Shown here in pieces: positions 9,295 to 18,721 of a DNA stretch of 64,000 bases. The notes under the pieces are model-generated. The model was not told the DNA's origin. It did not search any database and saw only the letters and a list, made by a program, of their open reading frames with translations. Every line of letters starts with the position of its first letter. The stretch's first letter is position 1. Position numbers and translations under genes: made by a program. This stretch comes from Pararhizobium sp. (GTDB lineage Bacteria > Pseudomonadota > Alphaproteobacteria > Rhizobiales > Rhizobiaceae). Location of the stretch: NCBI GenBank assembly GCA_030655075.1, contig JAURWE010000142.1, positions 113,323 to 177,322 of the forward strand, in the 5' to 3' direction.

Positions 9295-9954
9295 ATGAAG
9301 CGCATCCTAACCACCCTCTTTGCAGGCATCCTTCTTTCAGCAACGGCCGCCCACGCTGGCCCGTCGTCCTCCAATATCGAACTGGCATCGCTCGAAACCG
9401 GCAAGGCCAATGTCGGCTGGCTGCAGGTCCTCTCGGAAGAAGGCAAGCCGGCCAAGAAGGTTACCGCCAAGAGCGGCTCGAAGAGGAACATCAACCGCTC
9501 GCCCGTTGGCCGCGAACTGGTGTCCGTCGACGCATCGATCGCGTCGGGCACGATCATCGTCGACAATTCCGAGCGCCGTCTCTACCACGTCATCGGCAAG
9601 GGCATCGCCATGAAATACGGCGTCAGCGTCGGCCGCGACGGCTTCATCTGGACCGGCACCAACACCGTGTCGCGCAAGGCCGAATGGCCGACCTGGACGC
9701 CGCCGGAAGACATGCGGGCCCGTGAAGCCAAGAAGGGCAAGATCCTGCCGGCCAGCATGGAAGGCGGCATCGACAACCCGCTCGGCGCCCGCGCCATGTA
9801 TCTGGGTTCGACCATCTACCGCATCCACGGCACCAACCAGCCGGCCTCGATCGGCCAGGCGATGTCGTCGGGCTGCATCCGCATGGCCAACGAGGACGTC
9901 GAACACCTCTACGCCGCAGTCACCATCGGCACCAAGGTCATCGTTCGAAATTGA
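9295..9954 (+). CDS. Short L,D-transpeptidase (ErfK/YbiS type)
   Basis: This is a 219-residue exported YkuD-domain protein. The signal peptide spans about residues 1-20 (ending AHA-GP). The YkuD domain runs from VDNSERRLYHVIGKG to the C terminus, with the catalytic Cys in SSGCIRMANEDVEHLY. The length and domain content match the ErfK/YbiS/YcfS/YnhG group that cross-links peptidoglycan or attaches proteins to it. In Rhizobiales some members of this group attach outer-membrane beta-barrel proteins to the cell wall; whether this one does is not visible here. GGGAG lies nine bases before the ATG. Confidence 0.9.
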   Translation: MKRILTTLFAGILLSATAAHAGPSSSNIELASLETGKANVGWLQVLSEEGKPAKKVTAKSGSKRNINRSPVGRELVSVDASIASGTIIVDNSERRLYHVIGKGIAMKYGVSVGRDGFIWTGTNTVSRKAEWPTWTPPEDMRAREAKKGKILPASMEGGIDNPLGARAMYLGSTIYRIHGTNQPASIGQAMSSGCIRMANEDVEHLYAAVTIGTKVIVRN

Positions 9955-10029
9955 GCAGGAGTTCCCCGACAGACTGCCTGCGACGTTTTTCTGAAGATTG
10001 TTGCTGGGCCAACAGGCAACCAAAATCTC

Positions 10030-10141
10030 CCTCATTCCTGTACTTGTCACAGGAATCCAGCCGCCCAGGTCCTTGGGCGAAAAGGCTCTTTGGCCCGGCC
10101 GACGCCGGGTCGCTGGATCCCCGCCATGAAGGCAGGATGAG
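10030..10141. repeat. Palindromic intergenic repeat, rhizobial type
   Basis: The segment between two genes contains nested inverted repeats: CTCATTCCTG near the left end faces AGGATGAGG near the right end, and ATCCAGC (10055-10061) faces GCTGGAT (10112-10118). The text TCATTCCTG..TGTCACAGGAAT resembles a dispersed repeat remembered from rhizobial genomes. No reading frame is evident. It fills most of the gap between the L,D-transpeptidase and the next gene. Confidence 0.6.
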
Positions 10142-10236
10142 GAAAAGAAAGGGTTTGTTGCTCGTTTCTGATCAGGAGCCGCCAGCTCCGAATTCCGCAA
10201 AGCCATGATCCCGTAAGGTCATGACTCTAGGTAAGC

Positions 10237-10626
10237 CTACTCGACGTTGATATTGACGAAGTCGCCGTCGTCGCCGCGCCAGATCTGCACGCTGACCGAG
10301 ACATCGCCCTTGGCCAGACGGCGGGCCGCCTGCCTGTCGATGCTGCCGCGCTGGATCATCTTTTCGACCAGCGCACGGTTCTTGGCCGATGCGAAGAAAT
10401 TGTCGTCGTCGTCGCCCGGCTGGCTGACGCCGAACTTGTGATAATTGGCCCGGTCCTGCCGGATGATCTGCCAGGGCTGCGTCAGACGACCGCCGTCGGA
10501 ATTGTAGAGATCCTCTTCGCCGATATAGGCGTTGTATTCCTCGATCAGTTCCTCGGCCTGCGCCACGTGCGCCGTTGCGCCGAATGCGGCCAGAACAGCG
10601 CTCGCCAGTATCATCTTGCGGATCAT
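10237..10626 (-). CDS. Hypothetical exported protein
   Basis: This 129-residue protein has a signal peptide ending near AQA-EE (residue 24). The mature part is acidic, with a DDDD stretch, and ends in SVQIWRGDDGDFVNINVE. No family was recognised. GAGGA precedes the ATG at a good distance and codon use resembles the neighbours, so it is a genuine gene. It stands alone between a repeat and the hydrolase gene. Confidence 0.75.
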   Translation of the reverse strand: MIRKMILASAVLAAFGATAHVAQAEELIEEYNAYIGEEDLYNSDGGRLTQPWQIIRQDRANYHKFGVSQPGDDDDNFFASAKNRALVEKMIQRGSIDRQAARRLAKGDVSVSVQIWRGDDGDFVNINVE

Positions 10627-10774
10627 GTCGTCCTCATTGTCAAAAGTTTACCCGCCGGAAACGGCTTCCGGCCACGGTTTCATGCCAGGGACGTCTTTGA
10701 AAGCGAAATTATTCGTTCCTGCCGGCTAGCCCGTTGTTTTTGTTGCCGCTGTCACCTTTGCGCCGTGACCGGGC

Positions 10775-11683
10775 TCACGCCGCCAGCGCGTTGTCCTTGT
10801 CGAACACAAAAGCCGCGATGCGCGCCAGCACCGGGGCAGCCGACACGATGCGCCGGTGGCCAAAACCGTTGGCCCAGAACAGGCTGACGCCCTTGCCCGC
10901 CGCCGCATAGCGCAGCGCGTGCGCGCTCGACACTTCCTTGTCGTCCTCGGCATGTACGACCAGCACCGGGCAAGCCAGGCGGCCTGCCGCCTTGGCCACG
11001 TCGAAATCCGACAGCGGCGCCCCGGCCAGACGCTCGATCGCATCTTCGAGACTGCGCTGTGCCTTCGGGCCGAAGCGCATCAGCTTGCCGAAATCCGTGA
11101 ACAGCCAGGTCATTTCGCTCGGCGCGCCGATCACCACCAATTTTCCCGGCACCCGCGCACGCACATCCGGCAGCACGCCACCGGCCGAGGCGGCCAGTGC
11201 GCCGCCGCCGAAGGAATGGCCGATACAGGCGTTGAAACTTCCGAACTGCCTCCAGGCCGCATCAATCGCCCGGATCGCCATCGGCATCGTCAGCGTCCGG
11301 CCGGGCGACGCCCCGTGCCCCGGCAGATCGAGCGCCACGACCTCGGCCCCAGCCGCCGTCAGGAACGCGATCAGCGCCACGAGATAATCGGCGCGCGATC
11401 CCCAGCCGTGAACGATGAGAACACGCGGCGGATTTTCCACCGGGCCGTCAGGCGCGAACCGGTGCGCGGCGACGCTGCCGCAGGCAAAATTGAGCATGAT
11501 CGTCTCGGCCGTGCGCATCTTCGGCGCCGCTGCCGCAAGGGCCGCCTTTTCCTTGACTGTTGTGACATTGGGTCCCGGTGTGCGGATGAACAGCTTCAGC
11601 CCAAGCCGGCCGGCCGCCTCCGGCGAGACAACGGCGAGGGTGGACAAAGCCGTGCGGATGACCTTCAGTAGGATTGCAGCCAT
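10775..11683 (-). CDS. Alpha/beta hydrolase
   Basis: The 302-residue protein has the alpha/beta hydrolase fold with a complete triad: nucleophile Ser in GHSFGGGALA, acid in VVHAEDDKEV and His in NGFGHRRIV. The oxyanion-hole region is HGWGSRADYL. The substrate cannot be read from the sequence. The frame is open to 12085, but the ATG at 11683 has GGAG nine bases upstream and starts 45 bp from the divergent marR-like gene. That pairing, with a palindrome in between, suggests the hydrolase is controlled by the MarR protein and may act on a ligand of it. Confidence 0.88.
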   Translation of the reverse strand: MAAILLKVIRTALSTLAVVSPEAAGRLGLKLFIRTPGPNVTTVKEKAALAAAAPKMRTAETIMLNFACGSVAAHRFAPDGPVENPPRVLIVHGWGSRADYLVALIAFLTAAGAEVVALDLPGHGASPGRTLTMPMAIRAIDAAWRQFGSFNACIGHSFGGGALAASAGGVLPDVRARVPGKLVVIGAPSEMTWLFTDFGKLMRFGPKAQRSLEDAIERLAGAPLSDFDVAKAAGRLACPVLVVHAEDDKEVSSAHALRYAAAGKGVSLFWANGFGHRRIVSAAPVLARIAAFVFDKDNALAA

Positions 11684-11699
11684 GGCCGGAACTCCATAA

Positions 11700-11715
11700 T
11701 GTTCAATTTTGAACA
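11700..11715. promoter_or_regulatory. Putative MarR operator
   Basis: TGTTCAATTTTGAACA is a palindrome with 7-bp perfect arms and a 2-bp centre. It sits in the 45-bp gap between the divergent hydrolase and marR-type genes, where MarR proteins usually bind to repress both. Confidence 0.65.
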
Positions 11716-11728
11716 GTAAAGTACAAGC

Positions 11729-12196
11729 ATGAACAAAAATCAATCCCTCCCCTGGGATCATCCCCGTTTCCGCAGCTGGATCGCGGTCGCCCGCGCCTGC
11801 CATCTGATGCAGCAGGCCCTCACCCGTCAGCTCGCGGAGCTCGACATCAAGACGCCGCAGCTCGACATCCTCATCAACCTCTACCGGTTCGAGGGCATTT
11901 CGCAGCAGGAGCTGGCCCGCAAGCTGCTGGTCGGCCGCTCCAACATGAGCATGCTCTTGCCGCAGCTGGAAAAACGCGGCCTGATCGAGCGGCGCGGCGA
12001 CATCAAGGACAAACGCGTGCTCCGCCTGCACCTGACGCCATCGGGCACGGCGCTGACGCAGCAAGCCATGGACATCCAGACCCACCTGATCGAGGAAACC
12101 CTGTCCGGCGCGCCGATCGAGGACTGCATGATCGTCGCCCAGTCAATGGAACGCATCGTCTCCGTCCTGCTCAAGGCCGAGGACGAGAACGGCTAG
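11729..12196 (+). CDS. MarR-family transcriptional regulator
   Basis: The 155-residue protein has the winged helix-turn-helix of MarR proteins: ISQQELARKLLVGRSNMSMLLPQLEKRGLIER is the DNA-binding helix region and RRGDIKDKRVLRLHLT is the wing with its Asp-Lys-Arg pattern. MarR dimers bind palindromes and release them on binding small ligands or on oxidation. No cysteine is placed like the OhrR sensor Cys. The start codon is close to the operator and lacks an obvious ribosome-binding site, so the message may have a very short leader. Confidence 0.9.
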   Translation: MNKNQSLPWDHPRFRSWIAVARACHLMQQALTRQLAELDIKTPQLDILINLYRFEGISQQELARKLLVGRSNMSMLLPQLEKRGLIERRGDIKDKRVLRLHLTPSGTALTQQAMDIQTHLIEETLSGAPIEDCMIVAQSMERIVSVLLKAEDENG

Positions 12197-12273
12197 GTCT
12201 TGCTTTATCGGTTTTACTCGACCCGATTGTAGGTGATATTGCGTCTGGCATTCGGGTCCACAGGGAGAAACCA

Positions 12274-12675
12274 ATGAAGGCGCCTGGCAACTGCATGTGT
12301 GTACTGATTATCGCCGCAGCACTTCTCTCAGGAACGACAACGCTGTCGGCGCAAACCGCTCCGAAAGCGGAGTTCAAGGGTGAAACACCGGCCATCGCCG
12401 AAGATGGGGCAGCAGCCTCCCCTCAGCAGCTCACCGTGGAAATGAACAAGACCTACCGGATTTCGCGGCACAAGATTCCCTTTGTCATCACCAAACTGCG
12501 CCGGGAAAATGCGGTTGCCAAGATCAATGGCAAAACCGTGCGCCTGAACATCGGCCAACCCGTGTCCTTGATGGAGGGAGCGGAGGATTGCACGCTCATC
12601 ATGATGGAAAGCGACCATAACGGCTCTCTCCACGCTGCCCGCAATGGAAAGATTCTCGTCGACATCTCTTGCTAG
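12274..12675 (+). CDS. Hypothetical exported protein
   Basis: The gene encodes 133 residues with a signal peptide of about 25 residues (ending LSA-QT). The mature part is a short basic and hydrophobic domain with two cysteines (CTLIMMES and the C-terminal Cys) that could form a disulfide in the periplasm. No family was recognised. GGGAG precedes the ATG. Its stop codon overlaps the stop codon of the convergent LtrA-like gene by two bases. Confidence 0.7.
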   Translation: MKAPGNCMCVLIIAAALLSGTTTLSAQTAPKAEFKGETPAIAEDGAAASPQQLTVEMNKTYRISRHKIPFVITKLRRENAVAKINGKTVRLNIGQPVSLMEGAEDCTLIMMESDHNGSLHAARNGKILVDISC

Positions 12676-13871
12676 CCGTCAACCTGCTCGGCCGGCTTTG
12701 ACGATTGCAGCGACCAGTACTCCCAGCCGGCCACGACCATCAGCGCCGCCACGGTCTCGAAAAACAGAACGAAGGGTTCGACGAACGGAACCGTGACAAC
12801 AAGCGCCGCCAGGATGCCGAGGCCGATCTGGTGCGACAGGGGCATGCGGCCATAGACCGCCCATTTGAACCAGATATTGCCCAAGAGAAACACCGCAGGC
12901 CCGCCGATCATGGCGCTGGCCGCCTTGAAATCCGTATGCCCGTGCGGATGCGCCAGCATGAACTCGACCGCAACGGCCGACAGGATGATGCCGGCGACGA
13001 TCGGAATATGGGCATAGGTGAAGACCCGTCGCGCAATGTCGCCGGGCTGATCGCTCTCCTCGATTCGCTCGGCCGCCTTTTCATGGCCGAACTGGAAATA
13101 GATCCACCACAGCGTCACCGTGGCGAGGAAGGCACCGGCAAACTGCACCAGCGTCAGCACCGTGAACGGCATTTCGGCAAAGGTTCGTCCGGTGACGAGA
13201 ATGGTTTCGCCCAGGCAAATGATGACGAACAGCGCGCAGCGCTCCGCCATGTGCGAGCCCGAGACGTTCCAGTCCTCGACGGTCGAGCGCCCGAGCCCGG
13301 GCACCGGAAAACCCACTGCGGCCGAGAGATAGTCGATGAACAGCGCCATCAGCCACAGCGCCAGCCGCACCTCCTGCTCGGCAAGCCCGCCGGCAATCCA
13401 GAACAGGCCTGAAAACACCAGCCAGCAGGTGATGCGCTGGAAATTGCGATAGTTGCGCCGATCGCGGCGGCGCAGCGCATAAAGCGTGAACAGCGAGCGA
13501 CCGACCTGCATGGACACATAGGCGAGCGCGAACATCAGCCCCTTCGCCCCGAATGCATCCGGGATCGAGGCCGACAGCAAGAGCCCGCCGAACATCAGCA
13601 CGAACAGCATGCCCCGCACCGGCAGCCGGTCCGGGTCGAGCCAGTTGGTCGCCCAGGTCGTGTCGATCCACACCCACCAGACGGCAAAGATCATCACCAC
13701 AGCCTCGACCACGCCGAGCGGGCTGTAGTGGCCGGCCAATGTGTGCGAGAGCTGGATCACCGTGAAGACGAAAATCAGGTCGAAGAACAGCTCGGCAAAG
13801 CCGACCTTGCCGTCGTCGGGCGCATCGCGGTCCCGGAGCCAGCTGTCCTGCTCGTCGTCCTTCCTCGCCAT
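12672..13871 (-). CDS. Low temperature requirement A-like membrane protein
   Basis: The 399-residue protein belongs to the LtrA family, named from a Listeria gene needed for growth in the cold; the molecular function is not established. The N terminus has the family hallmark VGFAELFFDLIFVFTVIQLSHTL, followed by about ten predicted membrane helices. The ATG at 13871 is used rather than a TTG one codon earlier, with AGGGGA at a suitable distance. It is 21 bp downstream of the DUF971 gene on the same strand and may be cotranscribed with it. Confidence 0.85.
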   Translation of the reverse strand: MARKDDEQDSWLRDRDAPDDGKVGFAELFFDLIFVFTVIQLSHTLAGHYSPLGVVEAVVMIFAVWWVWIDTTWATNWLDPDRLPVRGMLFVLMFGGLLLSASIPDAFGAKGLMFALAYVSMQVGRSLFTLYALRRRDRRNYRNFQRITCWLVFSGLFWIAGGLAEQEVRLALWLMALFIDYLSAAVGFPVPGLGRSTVEDWNVSGSHMAERCALFVIICLGETILVTGRTFAEMPFTVLTLVQFAGAFLATVTLWWIYFQFGHEKAAERIEESDQPGDIARRVFTYAHIPIVAGIILSAVAVEFMLAHPHGHTDFKAASAMIGGPAVFLLGNIWFKWAVYGRMPLSHQIGLGILAALVVTVPFVEPFVLFFETVAALMVVAGWEYWSLQSSKPAEQVDG

Positions 13872-13892
13872 CAAGGTCCCCTCGCCGCCGCT

Positions 13893-14267
13893 TTAGCGCG
13901 GCTTTTCCGTGCGGTCGCGACTCATGCCCTTGTCGGCGAGTTCCTGTTCGTAGCCGGCGAACAATGTCTCGCCGGTCTCGCCAAGCTCGCGCAGATAGGG
14001 CCAGGTGAAGATGCCCGTGTCGTGGAAATCATCAAAGCCGATGCGCACAGCGTAGTTTCCGGTCGGTGTCATCGACAGGATGGCGACATTGCGCTTGCCG
14101 GGAACCGTGACGCGCTGGCCCGGCCCGTGCCCTTGCACCTCAGCCGAAGGCGAGAGCACGCGCAGAAGCTCGGCCGAAAGATCGAAGGACTGGCCGTCGT
14201 TGAAGGTCACCAGCAGCCGGTGCCGGTCCTTCGATACACGCAATTCCGTCGGCCAGATGTCGCTCAT
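13893..14267 (-). CDS. DUF971 / GBBH-like N-terminal domain protein
   Basis: This 124-residue cytoplasmic protein matches the DUF971 (gamma-butyrobetaine hydroxylase-like N-terminal) family, with WPTELRVSKDRHRLLVTFNDG at the start and NYAVRIGFDDFHDTGIF with TWPYLREL in the core. Stand-alone members are common in proteobacteria and often lie near iron-sulfur or cofactor genes; here moaA is divergent from it. The individual role is unknown. Confidence 0.85.
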   Translation of the reverse strand: MSDIWPTELRVSKDRHRLLVTFNDGQSFDLSAELLRVLSPSAEVQGHGPGQRVTVPGKRNVAILSMTPTGNYAVRIGFDDFHDTGIFTWPYLRELGETGETLFAGYEQELADKGMSRDRTEKPR

Positions 14268-14409
14268 GCCAAAACCCTTTTAACAGACCTGAACGACTAT
14301 GACGCTCTTGTGTGTTACGCAAGGGCGAAACTATTGTCATAAGGGAACCAGCGACCTGTTGACGAAGCGTCGCCGCATACCGACATTGGTAAGGTCAGGG
14401 AGAGACGTG

Positions 14410-15459
14410 TTGAATACGCATGCAGGGTTCATATCGCCGGCAGACATGCTGGGCGCAGACGGCGCACCGATGATCGACCCGTTCGGCCGTGCTATCACCT
14501 ATCTCCGCGTTTCGGTCACCGACCGCTGCGATTTCCGCTGCACCTATTGCATGGCGGAAAACATGACCTTCCTGCCGAAGAAGGATCTTCTGACGCTGGA
14601 GGAGCTGAACCGCCTCTGTTCGGCCTTCATCGCCAAGGGCGTGCGCAAGCTGCGCCTCACCGGCGGCGAGCCGCTGGTGCGCAAGAACATCATGTTCCTG
14701 ATCCGCGAGCTTGGAAAACATGTCGAGGCCGGCAGGCTCGACGAACTGACGTTGACGACCAACGGCTCACAGCTCGCCCGCTTTGCCACGGAGCTGGCGG
14801 ATTGCGGCGTGCGCCGCATCAACGTCTCGCTCGATACGCTCGATCCGGAGAAGTTTCGGACGATCACCCGCTGGGGCGACCTCGACAAGGTGCTCGAAGG
14901 CATCGGCGCCGCGCAAAAGGCCGGCATTCACGTCAAGATCAATGCCGTGGCGCTCAAGGGTTTCAACGACCAGGAGATCCCCGACATGCTGCGCTGGGCC
15001 AATGGCCGCGGCATGGACATGACGCTGATCGAGACCATGCCGATGGGCGAGATCGAGGAGGATCGCACCGACCGCTACATGCCGCTGTCGCAGCTGCGCG
15101 CCTCGCTCGAAAAAACCTTCACGCTGACCGACAACCTCTACAAGACCGGCGGCCCTGCCCGCTACGTCGATGTCAGGGAAACCGGCGGCCGCCTCGGCTT
15201 CATCACGCCGATGACCCACAATTTCTGCGAAAGCTGCAACCGCGTCCGCCTAACCTGCACCGGCACGCTTTACATGTGCCTCGGCCAGGACGATGCCGCC
15301 GACCTGCGCACCGCACTGCGTGCCTCCGAGGACGACGCCTACCTGTCGTCCGTCATCGACGAGGCGATCGGCCGCAAGCCGAAGGGCCACGATTTCATCA
15401 TCGACCGCACCCGCAACCGCCCAGCCGTCGCCCGCCACATGAGCGTCACCGGCGGCTGA
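14410..15459 (+). CDS. moaA: GTP 3',8-cyclase (molybdenum cofactor)
   Basis: MoaA is a radical-SAM enzyme that starts molybdenum cofactor synthesis from GTP. The 349-residue product has the N-terminal cluster motif CDFRCTYC, the GGEPL SAM-binding motif, the second C-terminal cluster cysteines in NFCESCNRVRLTC with a third Cys further on, and the C-terminal Gly-Gly needed for activity. The start is uncertain: a TTG at 14410 has GGGAGA six bases upstream and gives the usual rhizobial length; a GTG at 14407 and an ATG at 14446 are alternatives. The other cofactor genes mobA and mobB are at 20063-21216. Confidence 0.94.
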   Translation: MNTHAGFISPADMLGADGAPMIDPFGRAITYLRVSVTDRCDFRCTYCMAENMTFLPKKDLLTLEELNRLCSAFIAKGVRKLRLTGGEPLVRKNIMFLIRELGKHVEAGRLDELTLTTNGSQLARFATELADCGVRRINVSLDTLDPEKFRTITRWGDLDKVLEGIGAAQKAGIHVKINAVALKGFNDQEIPDMLRWANGRGMDMTLIETMPMGEIEEDRTDRYMPLSQLRASLEKTFTLTDNLYKTGGPARYVDVRETGGRLGFITPMTHNFCESCNRVRLTCTGTLYMCLGQDDAADLRTALRASEDDAYLSSVIDEAIGRKPKGHDFIIDRTRNRPAVARHMSVTGG

Positions 15460-15482
15460 ACCCCCGGAAGGAAAGCTTTTCC

Positions 15483-16139
15483 ATGCCCCGTTTTCACCCG
15501 GCAGTCTTCGCAGCAGTTTCGGTTCTGGCGGCGTCGAGCCCGGCACCGGCGCAAGACGCCGCCGGCATCAAGGCCGCCGAGACCTACGCGAAAGCCGTAC
15601 TCGGCGAACAATGCGATATGAACAGCATGACGGAAATTTCTGTCAATCCGCCCGAGCCAGAAGGCCTCAGCCATTACAGCTACGAGATCGGCTTCCGCTA
15701 CAGCTATATGGGCGCCGACGAACCCGAGCAGAAGGCGGAACTCTACCAGATCTTCTGCAGCTCCGGCGCCTACAACATCAGCCACGCCTTCATCCTGAAG
15801 ACCACCGATCCGGCCGGCCTGCAGCTGGTGTCCTTCCCGCAGCCGGTGATGAAGTTCGACTATGCCGACGCCGAACAGACCAGCCTGAAGTCGCCGCCGA
15901 GGGTGACCGGCTATGCCGGCCGCTCGACCCTCGTCAACGCCTCCTATGATCCGCAGACCAGAACCATCACCAGCCGGGCCGCATGGCGCGGCATCGGCGA
16001 CGCCTGGGATTCAGGCCAGTGGGTGTTCGAGGACGGCAGCTTCGTCCTCAAGAAGTTTGATGTCGATCCGACCTACAACGGCGGCGAGACCGAAGAATCG
16101 GAAACGCCTGAAAGCTATGTCGTCTTTCAGGCGCCGTAA
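15483..16139 (+). CDS. Hypothetical exported protein (DUF1176-like)
   Basis: The 218-residue protein has a signal peptide of about 22 residues (ending PAQ-DA). The mature part has two cysteines and a pattern of beta strands (YDPQTRTITSRAAWRGIGDAWDSG) reminiscent of DUF1176 proteins; this match is tentative. It lies 23 bp after moaA on the same strand and may share its transcript, but nothing links it to cofactor synthesis. GGAAGG lies 14 bases before the ATG. Confidence 0.7.
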   Translation: MPRFHPAVFAAVSVLAASSPAPAQDAAGIKAAETYAKAVLGEQCDMNSMTEISVNPPEPEGLSHYSYEIGFRYSYMGADEPEQKAELYQIFCSSGAYNISHAFILKTTDPAGLQLVSFPQPVMKFDYADAEQTSLKSPPRVTGYAGRSTLVNASYDPQTRTITSRAAWRGIGDAWDSGQWVFEDGSFVLKKFDVDPTYNGGETEESETPESYVVFQAP

Positions 16140-16159
16140 GGTTTCAGCAGTCTTGTGTT

Positions 16160-18721
16160 TTACGCGGCGTTGTAGCGCTTTGAGCGGGCCTGTGTCAGCT
16201 GACCGGCAAAGGCATCGCCGTCGCGGCCGACGCTGCGGGTCTTGAAGCGCTCGATCTTTTCATTCAGCACCTCGACCTGCTGACGCAGCCCGTGGATCTC
16301 GGCGGTGTTTTCCTCGACCATGGCCGCATTCTGTTGCGTGATCAGCTCGACATCGTGCACGGCGCTGTTGACCTCGTTTAACCCCTTGTACTGGTCGGCG
16401 GCAGACGATGAGATCATGTTGACGAGACCGTGGATCGACGAGATGTGCTGATTGATGACCGTCAGCGCCTCGCCGGTTTCCTTGACCAGCGACACGCCGG
16501 CCCGCACCTGCGTCGAGCTTTCCGAAATCAGCCCCTTGATCTCGCGCGCCGCCCCTGCGCAACGCTGCGCCAGTTCGCGCACTTCCTGCGCCACCACGGC
16601 AAAGCCGCGGCCTGCATCACCGGCACGTGCTGCCTCGACACCGGCGTTCAGCGCCAGAAGATTGGTCTGGAAGGCGATCTCGTCGATGACGCCGATGATC
16701 TGGCTGATCTTGTCGGACGACGTGTTGATCGCCGCCATGGCATCGACGGCCTTGGCCACGACTTCGCCCGAGCGTTTCGCATAGGTGTTGGTCTCATCGA
16801 CCGAAGCCGAGGTCTTGCTGGCATTCTCGGCCGTGGTGCGCACGATGTCGGTCAGCTGGCGCAGGGCCCGCGAACTTTCCTCGAGCGCGGCTGCCTGCTG
16901 TTCGGTGCGGCGGGCAAGATCGTCGGCCGAATTGGCAAGGTTGCCCGTGCCGGCGGTGATCTCGATCGTCGCGTGGCGGACGTCGGCCAAGGTCGAGCGC
17001 AGGGCTTCGACCGCATTGTTGTAGGTCCGCGCCATGACGATATAGTCGGCCGGCAGGTCCTCGCTCATCTCTTCCTCGAGATTGCCGTCGGCCAGCTTGC
17101 CGAGCACATCCGACAGCGCGTTCAGCGCCTCGATCTGTTCGGCTTCGGTGCGGGCCTGCTGCGCGGTACGGCGCGCCTGTTCCTCGGCCGTCAGCGTGCG
17201 GGCCGTTTCGGCTTCACGCTCCAGCCGCACGTTTTCCAGCGCCGCATCGCGGAACACCGTCACCGAGCGCACCATGTCGCCGATCTCGTCGCCGCGGTTG
17301 CGGCCCTCGATGGCGATGTCGAGCTCGCCATTGGCAAGCCGCGTCATGATCTCGGTGACCCTCTTCAACGGTCCGCGCAGCGTCTCGATCAGCATCAGGC
17401 CACCGACGATCGAGAGCAGCGTGCCTGCAATCATGGCGATGATCGACATGTCGGCCGAGCGCTGGCTGTCTTCCTTGCCGGTTTCCTGGGCGCTGCTGAC
17501 GAAATTTTCGAGCGTCTGGCTGGCATCGGCGACGAGCGCGCTGGCAGCAGCCCGTTCAGCCCGCCAGCGGTCGCCGACGGCGATCAGCGACGCCGTGCCG
17601 GTTTCGATGGCGGCGATGGACGGGGTGATCTTTTCCGAAAGGTCGCGAAGGGCGGCATTCTTGCCGCCGATCTTGGCAAGCTCGTTGGTGTGGCCGCGAA
17701 GCTCGGTCAGATCGGCCAGAACCGCCTCACGCGCGGCCGGGTCGAGATTGCGGTGCAGCTCGCTGATGTGCAGGCGGGTCTTGTCGAGCGCGTTGAACGT
17801 GTCGTCGACCAGAAGCATCAGCGTCTTCAGCAGCGTGATATCGTCGTCCATGCTGACGAAGCGCGCAGCGGCGGTTTTCGAATTCTTGCCCGCATTGGCG
17901 ACGAAGCCGCCTTCGAGTTTGGACAGAAGCTGCTGGATCGGCAGGAATTCCGCCGTCGTCGCCTTCAGCGGATCGGCTTTCAGCGCCTCGACCTTGGCGA
18001 TCACGGGCGTCATCGCTTGAAGTTCCTTCAGCGCTTTCGGCGAGGCGATCCGTTCGGCTTCCGCCAGTTCCTTCAACAGCTGCGGCAACAGTTTGTCGAT
18101 TTCCTTGACGCGCGCCGCCGGATCGGCGGCCGCCATGACCGGCATGCGGAACTTGCGGATGCGCTCGGCAACGCTCTGGTAGGCTGACGCGTCGAACAGC
18201 ATCGCCTTGGCGAAATCTTCCTTGCTGGTCGATTCGCCGCGAATGACGGTGACCTGCTTGTGAGCTGTCTGGCTCTGGGTCAAAAGCTGGGTCAGCGCCG
18301 TATCGATCGACCGGCTGACCTCCTGCCGCTCCGCTTCAGTCTTCCACAGGCCATCGACCGACGTCCGCATCAGCCCGGCAAGGCCGACGACCGACGTGAT
18401 CTTCTGCTTCTGGTCTTCGGTGCCGAGCAGGTCGTTGAGCGTTCGGATGCCCTCTTCCTGATCGTCGATCTTGGCCATCAGCGTCTCGCGCGTGCCGGCC
18501 ACCGGCGCATCGCTGAAGGCCTGCAGGCTCGAGCGCAGGTTCTGGAAATCCGACAGGCTCTCGATCGTCTGGCGCGTCACCGTCATGTGGCCATTGAGCG
18601 TGCGGGCCGTGAAATAGCCCACCAGGCCTATGCCGGCCATCAGCGCCACCAGCGGCACGACGAACAGCAGAACCTTGGTGACGATGCGCAAACGCTGCAA
18701 AAGACGATCGATGAACGACAT
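16160..18721 (-). CDS. Methyl-accepting chemotaxis protein, large
   Basis: This 853-residue chemoreceptor has a membrane segment at about residues 14-36, a long helical periplasmic domain of about 370 residues of no recognised Cache type, and a second membrane segment near LSIIAMIAGTLLSIVGGLMLI, where the order is helix, HAMP (LKRVTEIMTRLANGELD), a second HAMP-like helix pair, then the signalling domain. The CheA/CheW-binding hairpin reads IDEIAFQTNLLALNAGVEAA with AGDAGRGFAVVAQEVRELA. The ATG at 18721 has GGAG seven bases upstream; an in-frame TTG is at 18736. The ligand is unknown. Confidence 0.93.
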   Translation of the reverse strand: MSFIDRLLQRLRIVTKVLLFVVPLVALMAGIGLVGYFTARTLNGHMTVTRQTIESLSDFQNLRSSLQAFSDAPVAGTRETLMAKIDDQEEGIRTLNDLLGTEDQKQKITSVVGLAGLMRTSVDGLWKTEAERQEVSRSIDTALTQLLTQSQTAHKQVTVIRGESTSKEDFAKAMLFDASAYQSVAERIRKFRMPVMAAADPAARVKEIDKLLPQLLKELAEAERIASPKALKELQAMTPVIAKVEALKADPLKATTAEFLPIQQLLSKLEGGFVANAGKNSKTAAARFVSMDDDITLLKTLMLLVDDTFNALDKTRLHISELHRNLDPAAREAVLADLTELRGHTNELAKIGGKNAALRDLSEKITPSIAAIETGTASLIAVGDRWRAERAAASALVADASQTLENFVSSAQETGKEDSQRSADMSIIAMIAGTLLSIVGGLMLIETLRGPLKRVTEIMTRLANGELDIAIEGRNRGDEIGDMVRSVTVFRDAALENVRLEREAETARTLTAEEQARRTAQQARTEAEQIEALNALSDVLGKLADGNLEEEMSEDLPADYIVMARTYNNAVEALRSTLADVRHATIEITAGTGNLANSADDLARRTEQQAAALEESSRALRQLTDIVRTTAENASKTSASVDETNTYAKRSGEVVAKAVDAMAAINTSSDKISQIIGVIDEIAFQTNLLALNAGVEAARAGDAGRGFAVVAQEVRELAQRCAGAAREIKGLISESSTQVRAGVSLVKETGEALTVINQHISSIHGLVNMISSSAADQYKGLNEVNSAVHDVELITQQNAAMVEENTAEIHGLRQQVEVLNEKIERFKTRSVGRDGDAFAGQLTQARSKRYNAA

